Source of the DNA: Bacillota bacterium
Lineage (GTDB): Bacteria > Bacillota > Clostridia > Lachnospirales > Lachnospiraceae
Length of the DNA: 64,000 nucleotides
Assembly: GCA_023423045.1 (NCBI GenBank)
Contig: JAFAGA010000068.1
Coordinates: 73,962 to 137,961, forward strand
Direction: 5' to 3'
The position numbers and the translations under genes are program-made. Below the pieces are notes generated by a model. The model worked only from the letters and a program-made list of their open reading frames with translations, did no database searches and was not told the origin of the DNA. Position 1 is the stretch's first letter. Each line of letters opens with the position of its first letter. Of the stretch, positions 18,329 through 27,810 are shown in pieces.

Positions 18329-19453
18329 ATGAAGAAATTAAAAGTTATGACAGTTGTAGGTACTAGACCAGAAATAATTAGACTGTCAGCTGTTATAAAT
18401 AAATTAGTTGAATCTGAAGCGATTGAACATGTTCTTGTTCATACGGGACAGAACTATGACTACGAATTAAATGAAGTATTTTTCAATGACTTTAATTTAA
18501 AGAAGCCGGACTATTTCCTAAATGCTGCTACTGGAACAGCAGTGGAAACGATAGGAAATATTCTAGTAAAGATTGATCCTATCCTTGAAGAAGAAAGGCC
18601 CGATGCATTTCTGGTTCTTGGAGATACAAATAGCTGTTTATGTGCAATTGCAGCAAAGAGAAGACATATTCCAATCTTTCATATGGAAGCAGGGAATAGA
18701 TGCTTTGACCAGAGAGTCCCAGAAGAAACTAATAGAAAGATTGTAGATCATACAGCAGATATTAATCTGACCTATAGCGATATTGCTAGAGAGTACCTTC
18801 TAAGAGAAGGCCTTCCTGCAGATAGAGTAATAAAGACTGGCAGTCCGATGTTTGAAGTTCTTAATTCTAGAAAAGAGGACATTGAAAAATCAGATGTACT
18901 TGAGAGGTTGAGCCTCGACACAGAGAAATATTTTGTCGTTTCTGCACATAGAGAAGAAAATATTAGCTCTGAACAGAATTTCATGGATTTAGTAGATACC
19001 CTAAACGCGCTTGCAGAAAAATATCAGATGCCTTTGATCGTGAGTACACATCCAAGAACTAGAAAAATGATTGATGCTAAAAAAATTGAGTTTAATCCAT
19101 TAGTAAAGACTATGAAGCCACTTGGATTCAATGATTATGTGAAACTTCAAAAGTATGCAAAAGCTGTTTTAAGCGATAGTGGAACAATTAGTGAAGAGTC
19201 ATCGATTCTTGGATTTAGGGCACTTAATATTAGACAAGCACACGAGAGACCTGAGGCAATGGAAGAAGCATCAGTTATGATGGTTGGACTTAAAAAGGAA
19301 AGAATTCTTCAGGGACTTGAAGTTCTGGAGACACAAGAAAAAGATTCATTAAGATTAGTGGAAGATTATAGCATGCCAAATGTATCGGAAAAAATATTGA
19401 GAATAATTTTGTCATACACAGATTATGTGAATAGAGTTGTTTGGGGGCAATGA
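18329..19453 (+). CDS. fnlC: UDP-HexNAc 2-epimerase FnlC (CapG/WbjD), cassette copy
   Basis: Last step of UDP-L-FucNAc synthesis, 2-epimerisation at C2. 374 residues, WecB-like GT-B fold. VGTRPEIIRLSAVINKL, VHTGQNYDYELN, LGDTNSCLCAIAAKRR, FHMEAGNRCFDQRVPEETNR and SDSGTISEESSILGF are all present. A second, closely related copy lies at 34955 and a fragment of a third at 41222. The cassette copy is the AT-rich one. Confidence 0.93.
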   Translation: MKKLKVMTVVGTRPEIIRLSAVINKLVESEAIEHVLVHTGQNYDYELNEVFFNDFNLKKPDYFLNAATGTAVETIGNILVKIDPILEEERPDAFLVLGDTNSCLCAIAAKRRHIPIFHMEAGNRCFDQRVPEETNRKIVDHTADINLTYSDIAREYLLREGLPADRVIKTGSPMFEVLNSRKEDIEKSDVLERLSLDTEKYFVVSAHREENISSEQNFMDLVDTLNALAEKYQMPLIVSTHPRTRKMIDAKKIEFNPLVKTMKPLGFNDYVKLQKYAKAVLSDSGTISEESSILGFRALNIRQAHERPEAMEEASVMMVGLKKERILQGLEVLETQEKDSLRLVEDYSMPNVSEKILRIILSYTDYVNRVVWGQ

Positions 19454-19454
19454 A

Positions 19455-20702
19455 ATGAGGGTGCTATTGGTTGTAAATATTGTCTTGCCTAAAGTAGCTC
19501 ATCTTATTAATAGAGAAAGTGCAGTTACTGGTGGTTGGCTTTCTGAAATTATTGAAGGAGTATCTAAGAAAGAAAATATAAAATTAGCGGTTGCAACACC
19601 GTATGAAGGTAATGATCTTAAGCACTTTTCTGTCGACAATGTAGATTATTATTTTTTGCCTAGAAGAAATTTATATGATGTTTTTGATGACGATTGTCAT
19701 AAGATTTTTGATAGTTTTCAACCTGATTTGTTGCATATAGAAGGAAGCGAGTTCAAACATGCAAATACATTTATAAATTGTTGGGATGGAGAAAACGTTC
19801 TGTCTTTACAAGGTATTGTGAATGGTATTGAACCTTATTATTTTGGTGGTTTATCGATTAAGAAACTACTCTTTTCATTTAAAATACCTGAACTATTTGC
19901 TGCAATATCATTACTAATAAAAAAGCGTGTTTTTCGTTCTAGGTTAATCTGGGAACAAGATACCATAGGAAAAGCTAAAAATTTACTAGGTAGAACAAAT
20001 TGGGATTTGGCGCATGCAAGAAAATTTAACTTAAATGCAAATTATTACAAAGCAAATAGAATACTTAGAGATCCATTTTATAATAATGAATGGGATATAA
20101 GCAATGCTGAAAAATATTCAATATATATTGGGAATTCATATCAGCCAATAAAAGGATTCCATTTTGTAATAGAGGCGGTACATAAGTTAAAGAAGAAATA
20201 TCCTAAAATAAAAATATATGTTGCAGGTATCAGTCCGTATGATAATAAAGTCAAGAGAAACATTATAAAGAATGGGTATGCTTACTATTTAAGGAAGATG
20301 ATAGAACGCAATAGTCTGGATCAGAACTTTATTTTTTTAGGTAGCATTAATGCAGAAGAAGTTGCTAGCAAACTAAGAAAGGTTCATGTCTACTGCTTAG
20401 CATCTGCAATTGAAAATAGTCCAAATACATTGGGTGAAGCAATGCTATTAGGAGTTCCTTCGGTAGCTTCATTTGTTGGAGGAGTTAGTGATATGGCAAG
20501 TGATAATCATGAAGCATTATTATATAGATATGATGAAGTTGATGTTCTAGTAAATCAAATATCTAGAATTTTTGATGATGACGATTTAGCAATTAAATTA
20601 TCGAAAAATGCAAGAGAAAAAGCGAGGGTAACACATTCAAAAATGATTAATATTGATTCAATAATTAATTGTTATAGGGACATATACAAGCAACAAACTT
20701 GA
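19455..20702 (+). CDS. Glycosyltransferase family 4
   Basis: 415 residues from the ATG at 19455. The frame opens 18 bases earlier inside fnlC, but GGGGGC lies just upstream of this ATG, which also matches a normal GT4 start (MRVLLVVNIVLPKVAHLI). The donor site shows YIGNSYQPIKGFHFVIEAV and the catalytic stretch ASAIENSPNTLGEAMLLGVPSVAS. Basic surface helices suggest a peripheral membrane enzyme. It could be the FucNAc transferase because it follows fnlABC, but this is only positional. Confidence 0.85.
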   Translation: MRVLLVVNIVLPKVAHLINRESAVTGGWLSEIIEGVSKKENIKLAVATPYEGNDLKHFSVDNVDYYFLPRRNLYDVFDDDCHKIFDSFQPDLLHIEGSEFKHANTFINCWDGENVLSLQGIVNGIEPYYFGGLSIKKLLFSFKIPELFAAISLLIKKRVFRSRLIWEQDTIGKAKNLLGRTNWDLAHARKFNLNANYYKANRILRDPFYNNEWDISNAEKYSIYIGNSYQPIKGFHFVIEAVHKLKKKYPKIKIYVAGISPYDNKVKRNIIKNGYAYYLRKMIERNSLDQNFIFLGSINAEEVASKLRKVHVYCLASAIENSPNTLGEAMLLGVPSVASFVGGVSDMASDNHEALLYRYDEVDVLVNQISRIFDDDDLAIKLSKNAREKARVTHSKMINIDSIINCYRDIYKQQT

Positions 20703-20720
20703 AAATAAGGGCGCATTAAT

Positions 20721-22070
20721 ATGAGTAGAAAAACAGAAAGTTTCAACGATCTTAGAATTAATAGTAAAGAGGTAGCATCATTAATTGGTTTAACACTATT
20801 GATTGAAGTTGCATTTTATATTTCGATTAATGGATTTAGCTTAGCTTCTTATTTTGGTGCTCTGTTGATAGTAATAGTAAGTTTAGGGCTTGATATAAAA
20901 AAGAATATTTTTATCTTTATATTACTTATGGCTAATCAAAGGATTCTTGTTTTACCTAATAATGATATAAGTTTAATCAATATTTTAATTTTCATGATAA
21001 TTTTCAAGCAGATTTATTCTGGTAAATTTAGATTGCAATATAAAACTTTATTTTTAATACTAGTATTTATTATGTATTCAATTCTCCCATTTGTTATTAG
21101 TGGTAATCTTGGTGTTCTTATGATTGCTATTAGAGTATCTATATTGATGTTAATGCTAATGAATATTAAGTATAGCAATAATAATCAGTTGGATATATAT
21201 CTAAATATAATTATATATTTCATTTTAGGGGTTATTATAATGGGCGTTTTAGGTATTGCCTTTGATAAGAATTTCGTATTAGGGACACAATATAGATTTT
21301 CAGGCAGTGGCTTGAATAATCCAAATGACTTTTCTATGCTTGTGATATTTTCCATTAGTTTACTGATTTACATTAACAGAAAGATTGAAATTAAAAATAA
21401 ATTGTTATTAACAACTATTTCAATATTAACATTTTTTGGATTAATTACTCAATCAAGAACATTTATTCTGGGAATAGCAATAATCATATCTTTTTATTTG
21501 ATTGCATTTTTAAAACCTAGAATCAATCTCTATTTTAAAACAAGAAATATTGTTCAAGGGTTAGTTTTGCTAACATTTGTAATAGCAATAATGCTCACAC
21601 CGCCCTTCACTGCCGCTATTGAGTCTTCTTTAGATAGAATTATTAATCCTCGACGAGGCGATATTTCAGGGAGCAGACTTGACCTTTGGATTCAATACTA
21701 CGATTTTTTAAAAGCAAATACACGGTATTTACTATTTGGTACGGGAGCTAATTTAGATATTCTAAATAACAACGGCATATATCAGGTAGCACATAATTTT
21801 ATTATTGAGTTGATTGTTGATTGGGGAATTATTGGCGCAGGAGTTACTTTTTTCTTATTTAGAAGGATTAGAAAAAGTATTATAGGTCAAGGAGTTAGAG
21901 TATTACATGCAAAGCAATATAGAGCTTTGATACCATTAAGCATATTACTAATTCTAAGTTTAACAAGACATAGCCCGCTGAACATATCATTCACAACGCA
22001 ATTCACGATTTCATGCATGGTTATTTTCGTTGATAGTGCTATGTGTTCCATAAATAATTGCAATTCTTAA
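20721..22070 (+). CDS. wzy: Polysaccharide polymerase, Wzy/O-antigen ligase family
   Basis: 449 residues with about ten to twelve hydrophobic segments. A large extracytoplasmic loop follows the segment near residue 290 (PPFTAAIESSLDRIINPRRG). The Wzy_C-like region YRFSGSGLNNPNDFSM and LFGTGANLDILNNNGIYQVAHN contains the conserved R, G and H positions of O-antigen polymerase/ligase proteins. It joins repeat units on the outer membrane face. The flippase gene follows directly. Sequence is poorly conserved in this family, so the call rests on topology, motif and neighbours. Confidence 0.85.
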   Translation: MSRKTESFNDLRINSKEVASLIGLTLLIEVAFYISINGFSLASYFGALLIVIVSLGLDIKKNIFIFILLMANQRILVLPNNDISLINILIFMIIFKQIYSGKFRLQYKTLFLILVFIMYSILPFVISGNLGVLMIAIRVSILMLMLMNIKYSNNNQLDIYLNIIIYFILGVIIMGVLGIAFDKNFVLGTQYRFSGSGLNNPNDFSMLVIFSISLLIYINRKIEIKNKLLLTTISILTFFGLITQSRTFILGIAIIISFYLIAFLKPRINLYFKTRNIVQGLVLLTFVIAIMLTPPFTAAIESSLDRIINPRRGDISGSRLDLWIQYYDFLKANTRYLLFGTGANLDILNNNGIYQVAHNFIIELIVDWGIIGAGVTFFLFRRIRKSIIGQGVRVLHAKQYRALIPLSILLILSLTRHSPLNISFTTQFTISCMVIFVDSAMCSINNCNS

Positions 22071-22103
22071 AAATTAGACTATTTATTGAAGGAAGATGAG
22101 ATA

Positions 22104-23390
22104 TTGAAAATATATGAGAGAATTAAAAGAAATAACTTTGCAAAAAGTGTGATGCTACTTACAAGTGGGACTGCTATAGCACAGGTAATAAATATTATTT
22201 TATCACCTGTTATTACTAGGATATACAATCCTAATAGCTATGGTGTTTTAACAGTATTTACAGCTATCTTAGGTATGATTAGTTTATTAGGATCATTATC
22301 ATATGAAAGCGCGATTCCAATTGTTGAAGAAGATGACAAAGCAATAAATATTCTTTCTCTTAGTTTTATAATACTAATATTAAATACATTATTAATGACT
22401 ATAGTTATCCTTATATTTGGGGATACATTATTAATTATTCTAGACGCTCAAACAGTTATTAGATATAAGTATTTTATCCCGCTTGGTTTTTTTGCTACCG
22501 GTCTATACACCATTGTTATGCATTGGGCTTACAGAAGAAAAGACTATACTTCAATAACTAAGACTAAATATTCTCAAGTTATATTTTCTAATATAATAAA
22601 AATAGTATTTGGGATAGTATCCTCAAGTCCTTTAGGATTGATTATTGGTAGAGTAATTGGACAAAGTGCTGGAATTACAACATTAAGTAAATCAATTAGA
22701 AAAAAAGATTACCAACTTTTTAGTCAAGTTAATAAAAAAACTATTATTTGGGGTTTGAAAAGATATAGCAATTTTATGAAGTACTCTACTCCAAGCACTT
22801 TAATAGTATCATTAAGTTCTAGAGTGCCAGTTATATTTATTACTAGTTTATATGGATTGGAATCAGCGGGATTGTACGGTTTAGCAATGAATATTTCATT
22901 TATTCCTATGACGTTTATCGGAAAGTCTATACAAGATGTTTTTTTTGTAGAGTCATCAAAGAATGCCAGACAAAATCCAATAGATATAAAGAGGTTATCA
23001 AACAAATTGTTGGTCAATCTGGCTGTTTTGGGAATTGTACCCATTATAATCATTGTTTTTGGCGGTACATATTTATTCCCATTAGTTTTTGGAAGTGAAT
23101 GGTATGAGGCGGGTATTCATGCAAGATTAATAGCCATTTATGTCTATACTCATTTTTTATTTCAACCGTTTATATCAATTTATACTATATATGAAGAGCA
23201 AAGACTCCTTTTTGTTTTAAATATACTAAAGATAATTTGTGTTGTTATTGTTTTTTTACTTGCTAAGTTGTTATATTTAACAGTGTATAAGACAGTGTTT
23301 ATTTTCAGTTGTGTCATGGCTTTTTTTGAGCTTTTTAGTTATATTCTTTCAAGATTTATAATTGAAAAAAATATAAGAATGCTAAAATAA
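22104..23390 (+). CDS. wzx: Wzx-type polysaccharide flippase
   Basis: About 428 residues with twelve or more membrane helices, of the MOP/MATE superfamily that flips undecaprenyl-linked repeat units. Begins KIYERIKRNNFAKSVMLLTSGTAIAQVINIILSP, the usual amphipathic start and first helix, with the family pattern SPVITRIYNPNSYG next. The frame opens at a TTG at 22086, but AAGGAAG at 22089-22095 is well spaced for the TTG at 22104, which I prefer. Sits beside wzy. Confidence 0.88.
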   Translation: MKIYERIKRNNFAKSVMLLTSGTAIAQVINIILSPVITRIYNPNSYGVLTVFTAILGMISLLGSLSYESAIPIVEEDDKAINILSLSFIILILNTLLMTIVILIFGDTLLIILDAQTVIRYKYFIPLGFFATGLYTIVMHWAYRRKDYTSITKTKYSQVIFSNIIKIVFGIVSSSPLGLIIGRVIGQSAGITTLSKSIRKKDYQLFSQVNKKTIIWGLKRYSNFMKYSTPSTLIVSLSSRVPVIFITSLYGLESAGLYGLAMNISFIPMTFIGKSIQDVFFVESSKNARQNPIDIKRLSNKLLVNLAVLGIVPIIIIVFGGTYLFPLVFGSEWYEAGIHARLIAIYVYTHFLFQPFISIYTIYEEQRLLFVLNILKIICVVIVFLLAKLLYLTVYKTVFIFSCVMAFFELFSYILSRFIIEKNIRMLK

Positions 23391-23447
23391 AGAATAATAT
23401 GTGAGGGGGGTTAAGATTATTCTAGTGAATAATCCTATAACTAAGAT

Positions 23448-24410
23448 ATGAATAAAAATTTTAAAGTAGATGTTCCAGTGATGCTTTTTATATTTGTAAG
23501 ACCTCATACGTTAACGAAAGTATTTGAAGTTATTAGCGACGTGAAGCCTAGTGTTCTGTTTCTAGTTTCTGACGGACCTAGAGAAAATGTCCCAACTGAT
23601 AAAGAGAAAATATTAAAGAGCAGAGAAGTTGTTGATACCATTGATTGGGACTGCGAAGTCCATAGATTATACTCGGACACTAACCAAGGAATGTATGAAA
23701 CTGAAAGAATGGCAAGAGAGTATGCTTTCAAATACGTCGATAGATTAATATTATTAGAAGATGATGTTATTCCTTCTAAGAGCTTCTTTAAATTTTGTGG
23801 TGAATTACTAGAAGAGTATAAGGATGATTACAGAATTAACAGAATTTGTGGAATGAATCATCTAGGAGTATATAAAGAACCATCCTCAGATTATTTTTTT
23901 TCTAAGGAGGGTTCTATCTGGGGATATGCTATTTGGAAGCGAACTCATGAAAACTATGATTATAGTTTTCATTATTCTGAAGATAAATATACGATTAAAA
24001 GACTTATGGAAAACACTTTAAAGGGAAAGAAGATGAAGGCTAAGTATTTAAATTTCCCAAAAGGAATTTTTGTTGATGGTAAAAGGCCGGGACCAGAGTT
24101 TTTTCTTTCTTCAGCTTGTGAATTATATCATCAATTAAACATTGTTTCAAGTATAAATCTAGTTAAAAATATTGGTGTTGGTCAAGAGTCTACTAATTCA
24201 GGAAAAGAATATAGATTATTGCCAAAAGGGATCAGAAGAGTTTTTAATATGGAAACATATGAGCATTCTTTTCCATTGCAACATCCAAAATATGTTATTG
24301 AAGATAGAAGATATTTGAAAAAAGTATACAGAATTATGGGATGGGGGCACCCGCTAGTAATTTTATATAGGAAAATCGAGATTTTTCTAAGAAAAAGGAT
24401 TTGGAGGTAG
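23448..24410 (+). CDS. Glycosyltransferase family 2-like (HlpA type)
   Basis: 320 residues, GT-A fold. The start VPVMLFIFVRPHTLTKVFEVI and the acidic metal-binding LILLEDDVIPSKSFF are those of the family 2 group sometimes annotated as hemolytic protein HlpA, which are sugar transferases in polysaccharide loci. SKEGSIWGYAIWKR is also characteristic. No membrane segment. It follows wzx after 57 bases; GGGGGG near 23405 is too distant to be its ribosome site, and the start is less certain. Confidence 0.82.
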   Translation: MNKNFKVDVPVMLFIFVRPHTLTKVFEVISDVKPSVLFLVSDGPRENVPTDKEKILKSREVVDTIDWDCEVHRLYSDTNQGMYETERMAREYAFKYVDRLILLEDDVIPSKSFFKFCGELLEEYKDDYRINRICGMNHLGVYKEPSSDYFFSKEGSIWGYAIWKRTHENYDYSFHYSEDKYTIKRLMENTLKGKKMKAKYLNFPKGIFVDGKRPGPEFFLSSACELYHQLNIVSSINLVKNIGVGQESTNSGKEYRLLPKGIRRVFNMETYEHSFPLQHPKYVIEDRRYLKKVYRIMGWGHPLVILYRKIEIFLRKRIWR

Positions 24411-24415
24411 CATAA

Positions 24416-25114
24416 ATGAAAGTCGGAATAATGCAGCCATACTTCTTTCCGTATATTGGGTATTGGCAATTAATGAATGCAGTTGATAAATATGTGATCT
24501 ACGACGATGTTAATTATATTAAAGGAGGTTGGATTAACAGAAATCGTATACTTATCGATGGGCAACCCAAAATGTTGAATATTAAACTAAATGGTGCAAG
24601 TTCTAATAAATTTATTAATGAAGTGATGGTATCAAGGGATAGTGTTTTCAAAAAAAAATTATTGAAAACTATATCACATTCATACAAAAAAGCCCCACTT
24701 TATGAAAAAGTATATCCATTAATAGAAAAGATTATTCTTTATGAGGAAGAACAGTTAGCGCTATATTTACAAAATACAATAGAAATGATTGCAGATTATT
24801 TAGAAATGAACACCCAATTCATTTTGTCATCAAATATTGAGAAAAACAATCTATTAACTGGCCAAGAAAAAGTTATAGAAATTTGCAAAATATTGGAAGC
24901 TAACGAATACTATAATGCCATCGGAGGAAAAGAACTTTATTCTAAAGAGTTATTTAATGAGAATAATATTAGTTTGAAATTTCTTCATACTGATTTAATT
25001 GAATATAATCAATTTGATAATGAATTCGAACCAAATTTATCAGTAATAGATATAATGATGTTTAATTCAAAAGATGAAATAAACAGTATGATGAATTCTT
25101 ATAGTTTAATATAG
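24416..25114 (+). CDS. WbqC-like family protein
   Basis: 232 residues. The N-terminus (KVGIMQPYFFPYIGYWQLM, then DKYVIYDDVNYIKGGWINRN) is the signature of the WbqC-like family, found beside DegT aminotransferases and acetyltransferases in O-antigen and glycan loci. The biochemical role is not settled; amide or acyl transfer to amino sugars is suspected. The same neighbours are found here (next three genes). GGAGG precedes the ATG. Confidence 0.88.
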   Translation: MKVGIMQPYFFPYIGYWQLMNAVDKYVIYDDVNYIKGGWINRNRILIDGQPKMLNIKLNGASSNKFINEVMVSRDSVFKKKLLKTISHSYKKAPLYEKVYPLIEKIILYEEEQLALYLQNTIEMIADYLEMNTQFILSSNIEKNNLLTGQEKVIEICKILEANEYYNAIGGKELYSKELFNENNISLKFLHTDLIEYNQFDNEFEPNLSVIDIMMFNSKDEINSMMNSYSLI

Positions 25115-25127
25115 AAAGGGTAATAAA

Positions 25128-26081
25128 ATGAAAGAAATTGGCGGTTACTTTCAATTAGATGAGTTTGTAAAAGAGCCATATTATAGAAATATGATAGAAT
25201 TGAATACTGGTAGAAACGCATTGCTTTATTTGGTTATGGCTAAGAATATTAAAAAGGTTTATATACCAAACTTGTTGTGTAATTCTGTTACTGATGTGTT
25301 AAAACAACACTCAGTTCAGTATGATTTTTATGATATTGGCAAGGATCTTTTACCATTATTCAGCATCAAAATGAAACCCGATGAGTTCTTATATATTGTT
25401 AATTATTACGGTCAAATTGACAACAATATAATTAGAGAATACAAAGAGAAATTCAAACGTATAATCATCGATAATACTCAAGCATTTTTTCAAGATCCTG
25501 TTGTAGGTGTTGATACAATTTATTCATGTAGGAAATTTTTTGGTGTACCTGATGGGGCATATTTATTTACGGACGCATTTTTTGAACTAGAACTTAAAAT
25601 TGATAAATCAAAGGATCGTATGGCACATATTTTAGGGAGATATGAAGGAGCAGCTTCAGATTTTTATATATATTTTCAAATGAATGATGAATCATTTTAT
25701 AATCTAGAGCTTAGATGGATGTCGAAACTCACAAAAAATTTACTAGGTGCTATCGACTATGAAAATACTAAAGAATCGAGGAATCAGAATTTTGCTTATA
25801 TATTTGATGATTTACAATATATGAATAAATTAATGGTCAAAAAAACAGAAGGTGCTTATGCTTATCCGTTCTATTGCAATGAAGGCATGAAAGTCAGAAA
25901 TAAATTAGCTGAAAAAAAAATTTATATACCTACTTTGTGGCCCAATGTTTTACAAACTATGAGAAAAGGAAGTGTGGAATATGATTATGCTGCCAACATA
26001 TTGCCGCTACCTTGTGACCAGAGATACAAGAAAGATGATATGGATATTCTGATTAAAGAGGTGAAAAAGTGTATAGATTAA
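25128..26081 (+). CDS. Divergent DegT-like aminotransferase-fold protein
   Basis: 317 residues, shorter than the usual 360-400. The fold pattern of PLP aminotransferases is visible: NTGRNALLYLV, VYIPNLLCNSVTDVL, IIDNTQAFF, then YSCRKFFGVPDGAYLFT, in which the lysine could hold PLP. The large C-terminal domain is reduced. Proteins of this kind sit next to WbqC-like genes. Activity is uncertain, and it might form a pair with the full-length aminotransferase at 26590. Confidence 0.65.
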   Translation: MKEIGGYFQLDEFVKEPYYRNMIELNTGRNALLYLVMAKNIKKVYIPNLLCNSVTDVLKQHSVQYDFYDIGKDLLPLFSIKMKPDEFLYIVNYYGQIDNNIIREYKEKFKRIIIDNTQAFFQDPVVGVDTIYSCRKFFGVPDGAYLFTDAFFELELKIDKSKDRMAHILGRYEGAASDFYIYFQMNDESFYNLELRWMSKLTKNLLGAIDYENTKESRNQNFAYIFDDLQYMNKLMVKKTEGAYAYPFYCNEGMKVRNKLAEKKIYIPTLWPNVLQTMRKGSVEYDYAANILPLPCDQRYKKDDMDILIKEVKKCID

Positions 26082-26593
26082 GAGAACTTGAGCGAAAAGA
26101 TATTTCAGCAATAAATAAATGGCGTTCGAACAGGAAATTAATAGATTATTTAGGTGCTCCATTTCGATTCATAAATAATGAAATTGATGATAAATGGTTT
26201 GATAATTATTTGGCTAATCGACATTCTAATATTAGATGTACAATAGTTGATGATGATAATAATATACTTGGACTTGTAAGTTTAACAGAAATTGATCGAT
26301 TAAATCAAAGCGCGACTTTTCACATAATGATTGGAGATAGTAACAGTCGAGGAAAAGGAATTGGAAGCTTTGCTACTTATGATATGTTGAAACACGCTTT
26401 TTATGATATGAACTTGAATAGAATAGAATTAACTGTTCTTGATAGCAATTATAGAGCAATAAAAATGTATGAGAAGATAGGTTTTAAACAAGAAGGTATA
26501 AAAAAGCAAGCAATCTATAAGAATGGCACGTTTGTTGATATGATAATAATGGCAATTCTAAAAAAGGATTTTACTCATGAGGTAAGCTTATGA
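26069..26593 (+). CDS. GNAT-family N-acetyltransferase for an amino sugar
   Basis: 174 residues. Starts at a GTG inside the preceding gene (13-base overlap) with GAGGTG just upstream, indicating coupled translation. The acetyl-CoA site is seen in NSRGKGIGSFATYDML, and NRIELTVLDSNYRAIKMYEKIGFKQEG is the usual RimJ/PseH-like end. With the aminotransferase following, it probably acetylates a newly made 4-amino or 3-amino deoxysugar on its nucleotide carrier. Confidence 0.85.
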   Translation: MYRLRELERKDISAINKWRSNRKLIDYLGAPFRFINNEIDDKWFDNYLANRHSNIRCTIVDDDNNILGLVSLTEIDRLNQSATFHIMIGDSNSRGKGIGSFATYDMLKHAFYDMNLNRIELTVLDSNYRAIKMYEKIGFKQEGIKKQAIYKNGTFVDMIIMAILKKDFTHEVSL

Positions 26594-27684
26594 ATAAAAT
26601 AATTAATGTAACTCGTTCATCCATGCCTCCATTAGAAGAATATATTAATGAAATAAAAGGTTTGTGGGAAAGTCACTGGTTAACAAATATGGGGGAGAAA
26701 CATCTTGAATTTGAGGACAAGCTTACTGACTATCTAAAAATAAATAATATTACGCTATTTACAAATGGACATCTAGCGTTAGAATGTGCCATTGCAGCTC
26801 TCAATCTTACTGGTGAGGTTATCACTACACCGTATACATTTGTCTCGACAACTCATGCTATTGTCAGGAATGGGCTAAAGCCAGTTTTTTGTGACATAAA
26901 TCCTGAAGATTATACAATTGATTTTACCAAAATAGAAGAATTGATCACGGAAAAAACAAGCGCAATTATTCCAGTACATGTATACGGGAATGTCTGTAAA
27001 ATTGAAGAAATCCAAAGAATTGCTGATAAGTATAACCTAAGAGTGATTTATGATGCAGCTCATACTTTTGGTGCTACTGTCAACGGAGTAGGTATTGGAA
27101 GTTTTGGCGATATATCCATGTTTAGTTTTCACGCAACAAAAGTATTTAACACAATTGAAGGTGGAGCACTCACATATAACAACCCTAAACTTCAACAGGT
27201 TTTAAATGACATTAAAAATTTTGGAATTGCTGGTCCTGAAACCATCAAATATATTGGCGGAAATGCCAAAATGAATGAATTTCAAGCAGCTATGGGGCTG
27301 TGCAATTTAAGACATGTAGATGAAGAAATTAATAAAAGGAAGTTAATAGTTGACCGATATAACGAAAATCTGAGTAATACTAATGGAATTGTTTTGTCTA
27401 AGCCACAAAAGGGAGTCAAAAGCAATTATGCATATTTTCCTGTAATATTTAATGGTTTCAAGAAAGACAGAAATCAAGTTTTTGAAGAACTCAAGGCGAA
27501 TAATATTATAGCAAGAAAATATTTTTATCCACTTACAAATGCCATTGAATGTTATAAGGAGGAATATAATGTTGATGATACCCCAGTAGCAAAATATATT
27601 GCAGAACGTGTGCTGACGCTACCATTATATTCAGATTTAAGACTAGAAGATATTGATAGAATCTGCGAAATTATTAAGCGATAA
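26590..27684 (+). CDS. DegT/DnrJ/EryC1 sugar aminotransferase
   Basis: PLP enzyme that aminates a nucleotide-linked keto sugar. 364 residues. PLP lysine at residue 184 in FSFHATKVFNTIEGG; also TTPYTFVSTTHAIVRNG and the DAAHTFGA aspartate. Resembles the VioA/FdtB group acting on dTDP-4-keto or 3-keto 6-deoxyhexoses. rmlA lies at 43448 but no rmlB is in the window, so whether dTDP or UDP sugars are used is open. It overlaps the acetyltransferase by 4 bases and is the last gene of the AT-rich cassette. Confidence 0.9.
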   Translation: MNKIINVTRSSMPPLEEYINEIKGLWESHWLTNMGEKHLEFEDKLTDYLKINNITLFTNGHLALECAIAALNLTGEVITTPYTFVSTTHAIVRNGLKPVFCDINPEDYTIDFTKIEELITEKTSAIIPVHVYGNVCKIEEIQRIADKYNLRVIYDAAHTFGATVNGVGIGSFGDISMFSFHATKVFNTIEGGALTYNNPKLQQVLNDIKNFGIAGPETIKYIGGNAKMNEFQAAMGLCNLRHVDEEINKRKLIVDRYNENLSNTNGIVLSKPQKGVKSNYAYFPVIFNGFKKDRNQVFEELKANNIIARKYFYPLTNAIECYKEEYNVDDTPVAKYIAERVLTLPLYSDLRLEDIDRICEIIKR

Positions 27685-27810
27685 GTCCAGCTAAGAAATG
27701 TCAATAGTTAAATCTAAAAATATTTGATAATTCTTCAAGTTAAAAAAGGGTAACATTAATAAGCCTTTTGAGAAAATCTCAAAAGCCGAAAAGCAGGCTA
27801 TGGATTTACT

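Noticed and set aside
10004..27684. Prophage or integrative element for the AT-rich block
   Set aside because: No integrase, terminase, conjugation or repeat borders are seen. All genes fit polysaccharide synthesis, so simple exchange of a capsule-type cassette is the better reading.
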